Shown piece by piece: positions 7,284 through 16,520 of a DNA stretch of 64,000 nucleotides. A program made the position numbers and the translations under genes. The stretch covers positions 297,409-361,408 of the forward strand of contig JWIH01000016.1 in NCBI GenBank assembly GCA_000814665.1, given 5' to 3'. The notes below the pieces were generated by a model. The model searched no databases and had not been told where the DNA came from. It saw only the letters and a program-made list of their open reading frames with translations. Within the stretch, counting starts at the first letter, position 1. Each line of letters opens with the position of its first letter. Source of the DNA: Pseudoalteromonas flavipulchra NCIMB 2033 = ATCC BAA-314 (GTDB lineage: Bacteria > Pseudomonadota > Gammaproteobacteria > Enterobacterales > Alteromonadaceae).

Positions 7284-8204
7284 ATGTTAAAACAAATACT
7301 ACCTAAGTGGTTTCTCGGGCTATCGGCCAGTGTGTGGCTGCTGGTGAATACCTTTGTGTGTGGTTTATTGGTGTTATTGTTTGGCATCATAAAACTGCTT
7401 GTGCCAGTTAAGTTTATCTCTACAGCACTGCACTTTTTTTACGGTATGTGGTGTAAAGGAAACTATCTAGGTTTGCGCATCGCGTGCGACAAAATACAAG
7501 TGAGCTTGCCAAAAGAATTACACGCTCAAGGGTGGTATTTGTTAATTTCCAATCATCTTAGCTGGCTTGATATCGTTGTGCTTAGTGCCATGGAGGTACT
7601 ACCTGCACCTAAATTTTTCCTAAAAGATGAATTAAAATACGTGCCTTTCATTGGTACTGGTGCGTGGGCGATGGGCATGCCATTTATGAAACGTGCGAGT
7701 AAAGCGCAGATCGCCAAAAACCCTAAGCTTAAAGGGATGGACGTAGAGCGTACCAAAGCCAGTTGTCGCAATTTTCGTGATCATCCCACAACGGTAATTA
7801 ATTTTGTGGAAGGTACTCGTCATACTAAAGCCAAACATGCGCATCAAAATAGTCCGTTTAAGCATCTGCTCAAACCAAAGGCGGGTGGTGTAGCGTTTGC
7901 CCTTGAAGTGTTATCTGAGCAACTTGACGGCATGCTCAACGCGACTTTGGCTTATGAGTTAGAGGGTGAGCATATTTGCCGTGCATTTACGCTTGGACGC
8001 TTGGACGCAATTGATGTAAAAATAGACTACATCGCGATGGAGAAAGTGCCGCTTGGTAACTATCAAGCCGATAAAGCCTATCGTGTACAGTTTCAATCTT
8101 TTATGAATGAAGTTTGGCAACGCAAAGATTGCCAACTCGAAGCGCATTGGCTGCATTCGACTGAGCCAAATGACACGCTCAATGAGGAGCTAAAACAGCT
8201 ATGA
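7284..8204 (+). CDS. YihG-like acyltransferase family protein, second copy
   Basis: A 306-residue tandem paralogue of the preceding gene. It has an N-terminal hydrophobic segment (about 10-40), catalytic NHLSWLD, PFMKRASKAQIAKNPKLKG, and FVEGTRHTKAKH. The two copies share the same block order and many identical words (for example SPF.HLLKPKAGG.AF), so they arose by local duplication, but they differ enough to be old and possibly specialised in acyl chain or acceptor. ATG 7284 is chosen over the overlapping GTG 7281 because AAGGA at 7272-7276 is better spaced to it. The stop overlaps the next start (ATGA), implying translational coupling. Confidence 0.85.
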   Translation: MLKQILPKWFLGLSASVWLLVNTFVCGLLVLLFGIIKLLVPVKFISTALHFFYGMWCKGNYLGLRIACDKIQVSLPKELHAQGWYLLISNHLSWLDIVVLSAMEVLPAPKFFLKDELKYVPFIGTGAWAMGMPFMKRASKAQIAKNPKLKGMDVERTKASCRNFRDHPTTVINFVEGTRHTKAKHAHQNSPFKHLLKPKAGGVAFALEVLSEQLDGMLNATLAYELEGEHICRAFTLGRLDAIDVKIDYIAMEKVPLGNYQADKAYRVQFQSFMNEVWQRKDCQLEAHWLHSTEPNDTLNEELKQL

Positions 8205-9430
8205 AGTTTGATCACCTTCATGATGTCGTTCAACCGTGGTTAAAAGAGTTACCGCAAGGCACTGTGATCAGTGCGTTATTCACCAATGGTGTCGCGGTTG
8301 TTGGGTTATTGTTTTTATATTGGGTGATCCGCCGTTTAGTGCTACCCAATGTAGAAAACCTCGCGCGCCATATTTCACCGCGTAAAATTGGTCACCTTGC
8401 CCCTCAGTTAAGTAAATTTAGCGGCCGCTTTGCCTTTGTATTGTGTTTACTGGTCTTTTCCGCCTACCACGAGCGTCTATTTGTCGCGCCAGCTTGGGTG
8501 TTTATCGTGATGGAAACACTGGTGTACGTTATGTTGGTCGTGGCATCTGGGTTTTTATTTAGCAGTTTAGTCAATTTAGGTAATGGCGTTTATAACCTCT
8601 TTCCATTCGCCAAAGAAGTGCCGATCCAAGGGATTATTCAAGTAATTAAGCTACTGATATTTATAGTTTGTTCTATATTGGTGGTCAGTATCTTGGTGGA
8701 TAAATCACCGACTTATATTCTTTCCGGTTTTGGTGCTATCGCGGCAGTCATTATTTTGGTATTTAAAGATACGATTTTGGGATTGGTTGCGAGTATTCAA
8801 ATAGCAGCTAATCGACTGGTAACCACTGGCGACTGGATCCAAGTTGACGCATTTGGTGCAGACGGCGAGGTGATAGATCTGGGTTTAAATACCGTTAGGG
8901 TACGTAACTGGGATAACACCGTCACCACCATACCAACCTATATGCTGATCTCTGATTCATTTAAAAACTGGCGTGCCATGCAAGAGTCAGCAGGACGTCG
9001 CATCAAACGCGCCATTCATATTGATTTTACTAGCATTGAGCCGTTGCCTGAGCAAAAGCGAGCGTCGCTAACCGAGCAATATCCACTACTGGAAAAACTT
9101 GAAGATGTACCAAGCGATATCACCAATTTAGGCTTATTTAGACGCTATGCAGAGGCCTACTTGAAGCAGCATGATGCTATTAATCAAGATTGTTTATGTA
9201 TGGTCAGGGAGCTTGCCCCCACGCAGCATGGTTTGCCTCTGGAGTTTTACTGTTTTAGTCGCGATAAACGCTGGGTGTTTTATGAGCATCTACAAGCCGA
9301 TATTTTGGACTACATGCTAAGCGTAATGCCAGCATTTGGGTTACGTCCATACCAAAGTGTGAGTGACTACTTTGGCGCACACCGCGTGAAAGTGCGCGCC
9401 GGTAGTAAACCTGACGCAACTGTAGAATAA
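8201..9430 (+). CDS. YbdG-type mechanosensitive (miniconductance) channel
   Basis: A 409-residue MscS-superfamily inner-membrane channel. Four to five hydrophobic segments lie between about residues 25 and 190. They are followed by the MscS beta-domain words TTGDWIQVDAFGADGEVIDL and LNTVRVRNWDNTVTTIPTYMLIS, then FKNWRAMQESAGRRIKRAIHID. The last block and the overall length match E. coli YbdG (415 residues), a minor osmotic-stress channel. Its start overlaps the preceding acyltransferase stop by 4 bp, so three membrane genes are translated together. This suggests a membrane-maintenance role, which is inference. Confidence 0.88.
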   Translation: MKFDHLHDVVQPWLKELPQGTVISALFTNGVAVVGLLFLYWVIRRLVLPNVENLARHISPRKIGHLAPQLSKFSGRFAFVLCLLVFSAYHERLFVAPAWVFIVMETLVYVMLVVASGFLFSSLVNLGNGVYNLFPFAKEVPIQGIIQVIKLLIFIVCSILVVSILVDKSPTYILSGFGAIAAVIILVFKDTILGLVASIQIAANRLVTTGDWIQVDAFGADGEVIDLGLNTVRVRNWDNTVTTIPTYMLISDSFKNWRAMQESAGRRIKRAIHIDFTSIEPLPEQKRASLTEQYPLLEKLEDVPSDITNLGLFRRYAEAYLKQHDAINQDCLCMVRELAPTQHGLPLEFYCFSRDKRWVFYEHLQADILDYMLSVMPAFGLRPYQSVSDYFGAHRVKVRAGSKPDATVE

Positions 9431-9454
9431 TCACCAAGGCCACAGAAAGGTGGC

Positions 9455-10585
9455 CTACACACTTCCAGCGATAACCCCAAACACCATAAAGGCAATAAGC
9501 AATTGCCATATCGCGGGCTTTAGCCATTTAAGTGCTGCAAAACCTAATATCACCGCGATGATATCGAGCAAACTATGCACCGCAGAAAGCCAAATTGGTT
9601 GATAAAACGCAGCGGCTAAAATTCCCACAACACCGGCATTTAAGGCCGCGCTGATGCTTGCAAACCTTGACAATGCAATAAGTGATTGCCACTGTTGGTT
9701 AAACGCCCACATTAACAGTAGGCCCGGCAAGAAAATAGCGAGCGTTGCAATCGCTGCGCCCAAAATGGGATGGGTATTGTCGACAACGGCGCCTAAAAAG
9801 CTCGCGATGGTAAACATCGGCCCTGGAATGGCTTGCGCGGCAGCATAAGCTGTTAAGAAGGTTTCTTGCGCGACTCCCTCAACACTGGTTTGTAGTAGCG
9901 GCAGCACGACGTGACCGCCACCAAAAACCAAAGCACCTGCTTGATAAAACTCGGCAAATAGTTGATTTGGTAGCGCGGCAAAGGTTAACGCAAATAGGCC
10001 AATAAAGAGCGCAAATACAGACCAGTTGATTTGGTTTTTTGATTGACTCGGTTTACTTGGCGCATTGCTAAATGAGTAAAAGTAACCAGCAACGACAAGC
10101 ACCATAAGCACACCCAATTGTGCGCTTAAGTTCGGCAGCATCAACAACGTGAATGTGGCGAAAAATGCGACGAATTTGAGTGCTGTGGTTTTACAAAAGC
10201 TTTTCGCCATACTCAGTACCGCATCGGCAACGATGACAACAGCAAACAATTTCAACCCATCGATGACATTCAACGCAGTGCCCGAAAGCTGCTCAGCGGT
10301 TAATGCCAGCATGATCATGAGCAAAAAAGACGGTAGCGTAAACCCTAAGAAGGCGGCGATCCCTCCTAGTATTCCAGCTTTTTCTAAACCAATCGCGAAT
10401 CCAACTTGACTAGACCCCGGTCCTGGCAGTATTTGTGACAGACTGATCATACTGGCATAGCGCTCGTTACTCAGCCATTTTAAGTTATCGACAAAGTGTT
10501 TTTTAAAGAACCCAAGGTGGGCTGCAGGTCCTCCAAAGCTCGTACATCCTAATAACAAAAACTGGTAAAATATTTTCAGAAACAT
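9455..10585 (-). CDS. chrA: Chromate transporter family protein, two CHR domains
   Basis: A 376-residue hydrophobic protein with two homologous CHR halves, each of about six membrane segments. The first half carries LGCTSFGGPAAHLGFF and ILPGPGSSQVGFAIG; the second carries LVFGGGHVVLPLL and AIPGPMFTIASFLGA. These are the paired FGGP/GPG motifs of the long-chain ChrA family, which export chromate or transport sulfate-like anions. The start at 10585 is chosen because AAGGT sits 5-6 bases upstream; a TTG further upstream is unlikely. The gene converges on the channel gene and is divergent from the binding-protein gene. Actual chromate specificity is unproven. Confidence 0.88.
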   Translation of the reverse strand: MFLKIFYQFLLLGCTSFGGPAAHLGFFKKHFVDNLKWLSNERYASMISLSQILPGPGSSQVGFAIGLEKAGILGGIAAFLGFTLPSFLLMIMLALTAEQLSGTALNVIDGLKLFAVVIVADAVLSMAKSFCKTTALKFVAFFATFTLLMLPNLSAQLGVLMVLVVAGYFYSFSNAPSKPSQSKNQINWSVFALFIGLFALTFAALPNQLFAEFYQAGALVFGGGHVVLPLLQTSVEGVAQETFLTAYAAAQAIPGPMFTIASFLGAVVDNTHPILGAAIATLAIFLPGLLLMWAFNQQWQSLIALSRFASISAALNAGVVGILAAAFYQPIWLSAVHSLLDIIAVILGFAALKWLKPAIWQLLIAFMVFGVIAGSV

Positions 10586-10681
10586 AGTGTACCTTGTGAT
10601 ATTGTTAACCTTATATCTTGACAATTTTATATGACATATTTATGACTTTTGGCGCGAGTGCGCCTCAGTTGGATAAGTATT

Positions 10682-11479
10682 ATGCGAATGACTTTTTTAT
10701 CGCCGTGTTTACTTTTTTTGTTGGCGAACTTCTCTTGTTTTGCTCAGCAAATTAATGTCGCTGTTGATCACGCGCCACCGTATAGCATTATTGAAGACAA
10801 TGGTGAAGTGCAAGGTTTAATCTTAGATATATTGGCAACGGTGCAGGCTCAGGCTGGTGTTGATTATCAAATAAATGCCGTTCCCTGTCCTTTCTCTCGC
10901 TGTATGCGGATGATAGCGCAAGGTGAGGTAGACGTCATGGGTGGCTTGATCCGTACGCCTCAACGAGAAAAGTTAATCAACTTTGTCGAACCCGCCTACA
11001 TGGCGCTGACATCTTCGTTTGTGTTCTATGCTAAGCAAGACAGCGATATTCGGGTGGAACAATATACAGATCTTTATACCAAGCGGATTGCGGTGATGCG
11101 TGGCGGCGTTTTTTACCCTCGCTTTGATGAAGACCGCCAACTCAATAAAGTCCCTGTGTTTAGTGAGCAAGTGGCGTTTGATTTATTGCTTAAAGGACGT
11201 GTTGACCTTGTGATCGCAGTTGAAGACACCGCTGAGGTGGCGATGGAAGTGCTTGGTCAGCCCATTGAAAAGTTGAAAAAAGTCTCCTATCACCACGCTC
11301 AGCCGATTTATGGCCATATGGCAATGAGCAAACGCTTCAGCGGCACCGAGCTTGCGCAAACCATTCGTTTAACGATGAAGCAATTGGCTGAGAGAAAGCA
11401 GCTTGATGCTGTGGTTGCAAAATATAAACTGCCACCAGTTTCTGAGCATATAAGCGACTTAGTCCCTGCTCATCCTTAA
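10682..11479 (+). CDS. Periplasmic solute-binding-like protein (SBP family 3)
   Basis: A 265-residue secreted protein. It has an N-terminal signal peptide (MRMTFLSPCLLFLLANFSCFA) with a likely cut before QQ. The mature part starts INVAVDHAPPYSIIEDNGEVQGLILDI, the opening beta strand and ligand loop of family 3 amino-acid-type binding proteins. GEVDVMGGLIRTPQREKLINFVEPAY and KGRVDLVIAVEDTAE are the second and hinge blocks. No ABC permease or ATPase is adjacent, so it may be an orphan sensor or scavenger, as is common in Alteromonadales. ATG 10682 follows a GGATAAG Shine-Dalgarno-like sequence. Confidence 0.8.
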   Translation: MRMTFLSPCLLFLLANFSCFAQQINVAVDHAPPYSIIEDNGEVQGLILDILATVQAQAGVDYQINAVPCPFSRCMRMIAQGEVDVMGGLIRTPQREKLINFVEPAYMALTSSFVFYAKQDSDIRVEQYTDLYTKRIAVMRGGVFYPRFDEDRQLNKVPVFSEQVAFDLLLKGRVDLVIAVEDTAEVAMEVLGQPIEKLKKVSYHHAQPIYGHMAMSKRFSGTELAQTIRLTMKQLAERKQLDAVVAKYKLPPVSEHISDLVPAHP

Positions 11480-11562
11480 AAAAACCAACAAGGCTTCAGC
11501 CAGAGTTAATTGTTTATTGCAACAATATAGACAATCAAGTTGAAACGAACTCAGGTGGGAAG

Positions 11563-12189
11563 ATGATTGCAAGAAATATGTTAATTGGTGCAGCCGTTGT
11601 GGTTGCTTTGTCCGGATGTGAAATGAATAACACAGGTAAAGGTGCGGCGATTGGTGCTGCAACCGGTGCGGTGTTAGGTAAAGCTACAGGTAACCACAAA
11701 GATAAGCGTCTTGCCATTGGTGCTGCGGTTGGGGCAATTGCAGGTGCCGCGATTGGTAACTATATGGACAAGCAGGAAGCCGCTTTTAATCAAGAGCTCG
11801 CAGGCACGGGTGTTGAGGTTGTTCGTGAGGGCGATCAAATGCGCTTAGTGTTACCATCAAACATAACCTTTGCGACTGGTAAGTCAGCAATCAGCCCTGG
11901 TTTTTACAATACACTTCAAGGCATTGCACGCGTGATGCAGCAGTACGATAAGACATTCTTAACGATTGTCGGACATACAGATTCTACTGGTTCAGCGAGC
12001 TTTAATCAGACTTTGTCTGAACAGCGCGCGAATAGCGTAAAGCAGTATTTATTATCACAGCAGGTACTTCCTGCGCGATTATACGCAGAAGGCATGGGTG
12101 AGTCTCAGCCAATCGCGAGCAACGATACAGAGCAAGGTAAGGCACAAAACCGCCGAGTAGAAATAAAAATTATTCCAAACCGCGCATAA
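11563..12189 (+). CDS. YiaD-like OmpA-family lipoprotein
   Basis: A 208-residue outer-membrane lipoprotein. The signal peptide ends in the lipobox LSGC (Cys19). A glycine-zipper region follows (GAAIGAATGAVLGKATG and LAIGAAVGAIAGAAIGNYMD, about 27-67), then a C-terminal OmpA peptidoglycan-binding domain (about 90-205) with ITFATGKSAISP, IVGHTDSTGSASFNQTLSEQRA and NRRVEIKI. The order lipobox, glycine zipper, OmpA matches E. coli YiaD. It is followed by a strong terminator. Confidence 0.9.
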   Translation: MIARNMLIGAAVVVALSGCEMNNTGKGAAIGAATGAVLGKATGNHKDKRLAIGAAVGAIAGAAIGNYMDKQEAAFNQELAGTGVEVVREGDQMRLVLPSNITFATGKSAISPGFYNTLQGIARVMQQYDKTFLTIVGHTDSTGSASFNQTLSEQRANSVKQYLLSQQVLPARLYAEGMGESQPIASNDTEQGKAQNRRVEIKIIPNRA

Positions 12190-12200
12190 GAAAAGTGCAA

Positions 12201-12226
12201 GGAGTGCTGCACAGCACTCCTTTTTT
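12201..12226 (+). terminator. Terminator after the OmpA lipoprotein gene
   Basis: 9-bp stem GGAGTGCTG-CA-CAGCACTCC (12201-12220) followed by TTTTTT. It ends at the 3' end of the convergent rhodanese gene. Confidence 0.9.
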
Positions 12227-12569
12227 ATAAAGTGTCACACACCACTTCAGCTTTGCAGGTAATTACGCTGACATTGGTGTAACCGATACGTGTTAGTTGC
12301 TCTGCGGCAAAAATAGCACGGCCACCAGCAGCACAGTGTAAATAAATTGGCCTGTCTGCGTCTTTTTCCAGCTCTGGAAGCTTAAACTCTAGCAATCCTC
12401 TTGGGATATTTACCGCGCCGTTGGCTGCCTTTTGACTATGTTCAGCCGGCTCTCTCACGTCGATAACCAGACCATTGTTTTGTGCAATCTCTGATTTTGC
12501 TTGTACCGCGTCAATGCAGCGTTGATTAGGCTTTACTGTCTTTAATACATCTTGGGCAGATATCAGCAT
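12225..12569 (-). CDS. Single-domain rhodanese-like sulfurtransferase
   Basis: A 114-residue rhodanese domain protein. VIDVREPAEHSQKAANGAVNIPRG is the CH2A region, and YLHCAAGGRAIFAAEQL is the active-site loop with Cys nucleophile and Arg (C-x4-R). Rhodaneses carry persulfide sulfur on this Cys. The downstream neighbour on the same strand is a YgaP-like two-helix membrane protein, so the pair resembles E. coli YgaP split in two. It sits divergently from a dithiol ArsR regulator, with a palindromic operator between. AGGAG precedes the start. Confidence 0.9.
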   Translation of the reverse strand: MLISAQDVLKTVKPNQRCIDAVQAKSEIAQNNGLVIDVREPAEHSQKAANGAVNIPRGLLEFKLPELEKDADRPIYLHCAAGGRAIFAAEQLTRIGYTNVSVITCKAEVVCDTL

Positions 12570-12606
12570 ATATAGCTCCTTATTGGGTTATCGGTTTCAT
12601 TATGAC

Positions 12607-12798
12607 TCACCTTTCCTGAATGCCAAGTTTCTTCAATATAACGATCATAGGGCACCAGTTAGTAAAAGCAGACTGCACTAAATTGACACAAATAAACACA
12701 CTAAACCAAACCCAATGTGGGTTGACAAAATGTGTGAGCAGTAAAGAAATGGCAAACATAACACCAGCGATTAATCTAAGTAGAGGATGTAAGGTCAT
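12607..12798 (-). CDS. YgaP-type two-helix membrane protein (DUF2892)
   Basis: A 63-residue protein with two hydrophobic helices (about 8-22 and 28-45) and the ending NWCPMIVILKKLGIQ, the signature of the DUF2892 / YgaP C-terminal membrane family. ATG 12798 is chosen because AAAGG lies about 11 bases upstream; an in-frame GTG at 12810 overlaps that site. In E. coli YgaP this domain anchors a rhodanese to the inner membrane. Here it is encoded separately just upstream of the rhodanese gene. Transcription probably starts within the operator region at 12815-12849. Confidence 0.85.
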   Translation of the reverse strand: MTLHPLLRLIAGVMFAISLLLTHFVNPHWVWFSVFICVNLVQSAFTNWCPMIVILKKLGIQER

Positions 12799-12814
12799 AA
12801 TGAGTGTCACCTTT

Positions 12815-12849
12815 AATATTAGATGTTGCTAATATTAGACATTGCTAAT
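12815..12849. promoter_or_regulatory. Double palindrome, probable ArsR-family operator
   Basis: AATATTAG-ATGTTG-CTAATATT (12815-12836) is a perfect 8-bp inverted repeat with a 6-bp spacer. A second dyad, ATTAG-ACATTG-CTAAT (12834-12849), overlaps it. Both contain TTAG-N6-CTAA. It lies between the divergent DUF2892-rhodanese and arsR-RND units, so one bound regulator could control both. Confidence 0.8.
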
Positions 12850-12893
12850 GTTTGTGTCTATACTTTAAGCGCATTTATTTTTTGGGAGTCAAC

Positions 12894-13199
12894 ATGGAAC
12901 TGCAGCAAATGGCGCAAAATGCCGAACAGGCAGAAGCCTTGTTAAAGCTTATGGCGAATAAAAATCGCTTGATGATTTTGTGTGCATTGCAAAAGCAAGA
13001 GCTCAGTGTTAGCCAGCTTAATGAAATGGTGCCGTTAGCGCAGTCTGCCTTATCACAACATTTAGCCAGCATGAGAAAGGCACAAATCGTGGCGACTAGG
13101 CGTGAGGGGGCGACGATTTATTATCATGTTAAAGATAGCCGAGTCGCTGTACTACTCGAGAGTTTATATCAGCTGTTCTGCGCCTCAAGTGCAGAGTAA
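12894..13199 (+). CDS. ArsR/SmtB-family regulator of the BigR/SqrR/HlyU type
   Basis: A 101-residue winged-helix repressor. LLKLMANKNRLMILCALQKQELSVSQLNEMV leads into the recognition helix AQSALSQHLASMRKAQIV and the wing TRREGATIYYHV. It has exactly two cysteines placed as in the persulfide sensors, Cys30 (LMILC, helix 2) and Cys96 (YQLFC, last helix), spaced by 66. As I recall, BigR, SqrR and HlyU use the same spacing. No metal-site CVC motif is present. ATG 12894 follows GGGAG. The gene is the first of a unit with the RND pump and adaptor, and a double palindrome lies just upstream. It is likely an autoregulating repressor relieved by reactive sulfur, by family analogy. Confidence 0.85.
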   Translation: MELQQMAQNAEQAEALLKLMANKNRLMILCALQKQELSVSQLNEMVPLAQSALSQHLASMRKAQIVATRREGATIYYHVKDSRVAVLLESLYQLFCASSAE

Positions 13200-13214
13200 C
13201 TAGGAACGACTGAG

Positions 13215-16200
13215 ATGCAAAAGTTAGATGGTGTCATTCGGTATGCTCTACAAGGCAGTTTGCCAACGATTATCTTCTTGTGCGCTGTGGTACTTGGATT
13301 ATTTGCATTGCAAATGACACCACGAGAGGAAGAACCACAAATAGTGGTGCCTATGTTGGATATTCATGTGTCGGTACCAAATACTGCCTCACCAGAAGTG
13401 GCACGATTGGTCACCACTCCACTTGAAAAGTTACTGCTGCAAATTCCAGGCGTTGAACACGTCTATTCTACGACTCAAACCGGCGGTACGGTTGTTACTT
13501 TAAGATTTCATGTGGGTGAAGACAGAGAGAAAGCCATTCTCAACACCTACACTAAACTGTATGCCAACCAGCATACTATGCCGGGAATTGTCACTCAGTG
13601 GCAGATCCGTCCAATAGAAGTCGATGACGTTCCGATTCTTATGCTTGGACTGACAAGTTCCAAGCCGCAACTATATGATGACTACGCGCTAACGCGCTTT
13701 GCACAAGAGCTAGCTATCCAGTTACAGAGCATCGCAGACACCAGCGAGGTTTCAGTTATTACCGGGCGCACAAGAGCACTTAGGGTTGAGTTGAACTTAG
13801 CTGCGCTTGCTGCACATCAAACAACACCTATGGATGTTTTAGGTGCTATCCAAAGTAGTAATCTAGTGACACGAGTCGGGCAAGTGACGGCAGGTAGTAA
13901 CACAATTGCCTTTGAATCTGGTGATGTCCTTCGTAATAAGTCGGCACTTGAAGGTCTCACGGTGAATGTAATCAATGGCCGTGCCATTGTTTTAAAAGAA
14001 GTTGCTCAGGTTATTGATGGTCCTAGTGAACCCGATAGCTATCAGTGGTTAGCAAGCAGCGACAGTCAGGCTGATGCACCATTAGTGACGATTGGCGTGG
14101 CGAAGCAAAAGGGAAGTAATGCGGTAACGGTTGCAGAGCAAAGTTTAGCGCTTGTAACCCAGCTACAACAGGAGATCCTTCCCGCTGAGGTATCGGTAAA
14201 AGTACTAAGAAACTATGGTGAGACGGCCAATGAAAAAGTCAATAATCTTACCTCTAGCTTGGCCTTTGCGGTATTTACCGTTGTGATATTTGTCGGTGTA
14301 TTTTTAGGTTGGCGGCCTGCCATCGTTGTTGGTCTTGCAGTGCCAATTTGCTATGGCATTACACTTGGGTTGGACTTTGCGTTTGGTTACACCATTAATC
14401 GGGTCACCTTGTTTGCGCTTATTTTGTCGCTGGGATTGTTGGTCGATGACCCAATCACTGGGATTGATAATATTAGCCGCTTTATTCATCGCGGCGTGGC
14501 AGCTGACACAGATCATAACATTGTCGCTGCTATGGTCGAGATCAAATCTGCGCTTTTGATGTCAACGTTAACTATCATCATGGCGTTTATTCCATTGGCG
14601 TTTATTACTGGCATGATGGGCCCATATATGGCACCCATGGCATTTAACGTCCCCATTAGTGTCATTGCCTCGACGTTAGTGGCTTTTTTAGTGACGCCTT
14701 GGCTGTCTAAAAAGTTACTCAAAGCGGATGCAAAAACAATTGAAGTCGCGCCTCAAGACTCGTACTACAGCAAAATCATGCTGCCAATTTTACAAAATCC
14801 ACGCAAAGCCAAGTGGTTATTATGGGGTGTGTTAGGGTTATTTGTTGCAAGTGTGAGCCTCCCTATTTTTAGGGCCGTACCAATGAAATTGCTGCCGTTT
14901 GATAATAAAAGTGAAATCCAAGTATTGATAGATATGCCCGAGGGAACCAGCCTTGAGCAAACGGCCGCAATGACGAGGCAAGTACAGCAAATCGTTTGGT
15001 CAGAAGCTGAAGTGACCGACATCGCCGCTTTTGTCGGTAAGCCTTCCAGTATGGATTTTAATGGTATGGTGCGAGGCTACTATCGTCGTAGTGGTACGCA
15101 TCTTGCCGAACTTAGAGTTTTACTGGTGGATAAGCGTGAACGCGAACATCAATCTCACGCCATCGTCATGCGACTGCGTGAAAAGCTTCAGCCTTTTAAC
15201 CAAACTTTGACGCAAGTAAAAGTGGTGGAAGTGCCGCCGGGACCTCCGGTATTAAGTACACTCGTTGCTGAGGTTTATGCAGATCCGTTTGTTGCTCGTG
15301 AAACGCAAGAGCAAGCAGCCCAAAGGTTAGCGCATCGTTTAAGGCAGGAGCCACATGTGGTTGAGGTTGACACCTCAATGGCTTCACCAACATGGTTAAA
15401 GCGGTTTGTGGTTGATAAACAAAAGGCCGCGTTATCAGGTGTGGCCACAGAGGATATTAATCAATCTTTAGTGGTTGCAAGCAGCGGCATGTCAGCAGGC
15501 TTTTTATATACTCAAGGTGAGGTCGCAACGGTGCCCATCGAGTTGGGTGTGAGTTACGCGCAGCGTAATCAATGGCAAAACGTATTGGCGATGCAAGTTC
15601 GTGGTCGTCAGGAGTTGGCTAAAACCACTCAAGAATATGGCTTAGAGCAGGCCGCGAGGCCCCTTGTAGCGATTGGTGAACTTGGCGAATTAACAGCTAT
15701 CCCTACGGCTCCCGTGATCCTTCGAAAAGACCTACAAGAAGTGATTTATGTGTTTGCGGAGCTAAATGGCCGTACCCCAGCTGAGGTGATTGCCGATGTG
15801 GTTGCGGATGAAAACCAACAGATAACACCAAGCAATTGGGCATCTCGCACCTTTTTACACAGTGGCGGAGGAGTCACTTGGTCAATGTTAGAAGGAACCC
15901 ACTATACCTTTAAAGGCGAAGGTGAGTGGCGCATTACCATAGATGTGTTTAGAGATATGGGGATCGCATTTGCATTTGCACTGGTGGCGATATTTATCAT
16001 CCTGCGGATACAAACGGCATCTAGTAGCTTATCACTTATCATTATGTCGGCAATTCCACTCACTATGATAGGGATTATGCCGGGCTTTTGGTTACTCAAT
16101 CAATTTGGTGAGCGTGTGGTTGCAGGTGCGCCAGAGCCTGTGTTATTTACAGCGACCGCGATGATAGGGATGATAGCGCTGGCCGGAATCGTGGTGAGAA

Positions 16201-16520
16201 ATTCCCTGATTTTGGTGGAGTTTATTAATCAGTCTCGTGCGGCTGGTATGGCACTTATCGACGCATTGATCGCGGCGGGAAGTGTAAGAATGCGACCGGT
16301 ATTACTTACAGCAGGCACGACGTTATTAGGCAACTTGGTGATTATCTTAGATCCCGTTTTTAGTGGCCTCGCCCTCGCTATTATCTTCGGGATCATTGCT
16401 TCAACGTTATTTTCACTGTTGGTCGTGCCTATCGTTTACTACTTAGTATTCAAAGACTCATCGACACCTAATCAATCTCTTAATACCTCATCAGTTCAGG
16501 AGTCTTCTCATGTCTCGTAA
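13215..16520 (+). CDS. RND efflux transporter, inner-membrane pump
   Basis: An 1101-residue proton-driven RND pump with the usual twelve membrane helices and two large periplasmic loops. The N-terminal words PREEEPQIVVPMLDIHVSVPNTASPEVARLVTTPLEKLL match the HAE-type RND start. The paired proton-relay Asp lie in LGLLVDDPITGIDNISRF. The position equivalent to AcrB Lys940 reads Arg (GIVVRNSLILVEFI), a common variant outside the AcrB group. It lies 15 bp after the ArsR-type gene, and the adaptor follows with an 11-bp overlap, so the three form one operon. The pump-before-adaptor order is less usual. No outer-membrane channel gene is adjacent, so a TolC encoded elsewhere is assumed. The substrate is unknown. 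Confidence 0.92.
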   Translation: MQKLDGVIRYALQGSLPTIIFLCAVVLGLFALQMTPREEEPQIVVPMLDIHVSVPNTASPEVARLVTTPLEKLLLQIPGVEHVYSTTQTGGTVVTLRFHVGEDREKAILNTYTKLYANQHTMPGIVTQWQIRPIEVDDVPILMLGLTSSKPQLYDDYALTRFAQELAIQLQSIADTSEVSVITGRTRALRVELNLAALAAHQTTPMDVLGAIQSSNLVTRVGQVTAGSNTIAFESGDVLRNKSALEGLTVNVINGRAIVLKEVAQVIDGPSEPDSYQWLASSDSQADAPLVTIGVAKQKGSNAVTVAEQSLALVTQLQQEILPAEVSVKVLRNYGETANEKVNNLTSSLAFAVFTVVIFVGVFLGWRPAIVVGLAVPICYGITLGLDFAFGYTINRVTLFALILSLGLLVDDPITGIDNISRFIHRGVAADTDHNIVAAMVEIKSALLMSTLTIIMAFIPLAFITGMMGPYMAPMAFNVPISVIASTLVAFLVTPWLSKKLLKADAKTIEVAPQDSYYSKIMLPILQNPRKAKWLLWGVLGLFVASVSLPIFRAVPMKLLPFDNKSEIQVLIDMPEGTSLEQTAAMTRQVQQIVWSEAEVTDIAAFVGKPSSMDFNGMVRGYYRRSGTHLAELRVLLVDKREREHQSHAIVMRLREKLQPFNQTLTQVKVVEVPPGPPVLSTLVAEVYADPFVARETQEQAAQRLAHRLRQEPHVVEVDTSMASPTWLKRFVVDKQKAALSGVATEDINQSLVVASSGMSAGFLYTQGEVATVPIELGVSYAQRNQWQNVLAMQVRGRQELAKTTQEYGLEQAARPLVAIGELGELTAIPTAPVILRKDLQEVIYVFAELNGRTPAEVIADVVADENQQITPSNWASRTFLHSGGGVTWSMLEGTHYTFKGEGEWRITIDVFRDMGIAFAFALVAIFIILRIQTASSSLSLIIMSAIPLTMIGIMPGFWLLNQFGERVVAGAPEPVLFTATAMIGMIALAGIVVRNSLILVEFINQSRAAGMALIDALIAAGSVRMRPVLLTAGTTLLGNLVIILDPVFSGLALAIIFGIIASTLFSLLVVPIVYYLVFKDSSTPNQSLNTSSVQESSHVS

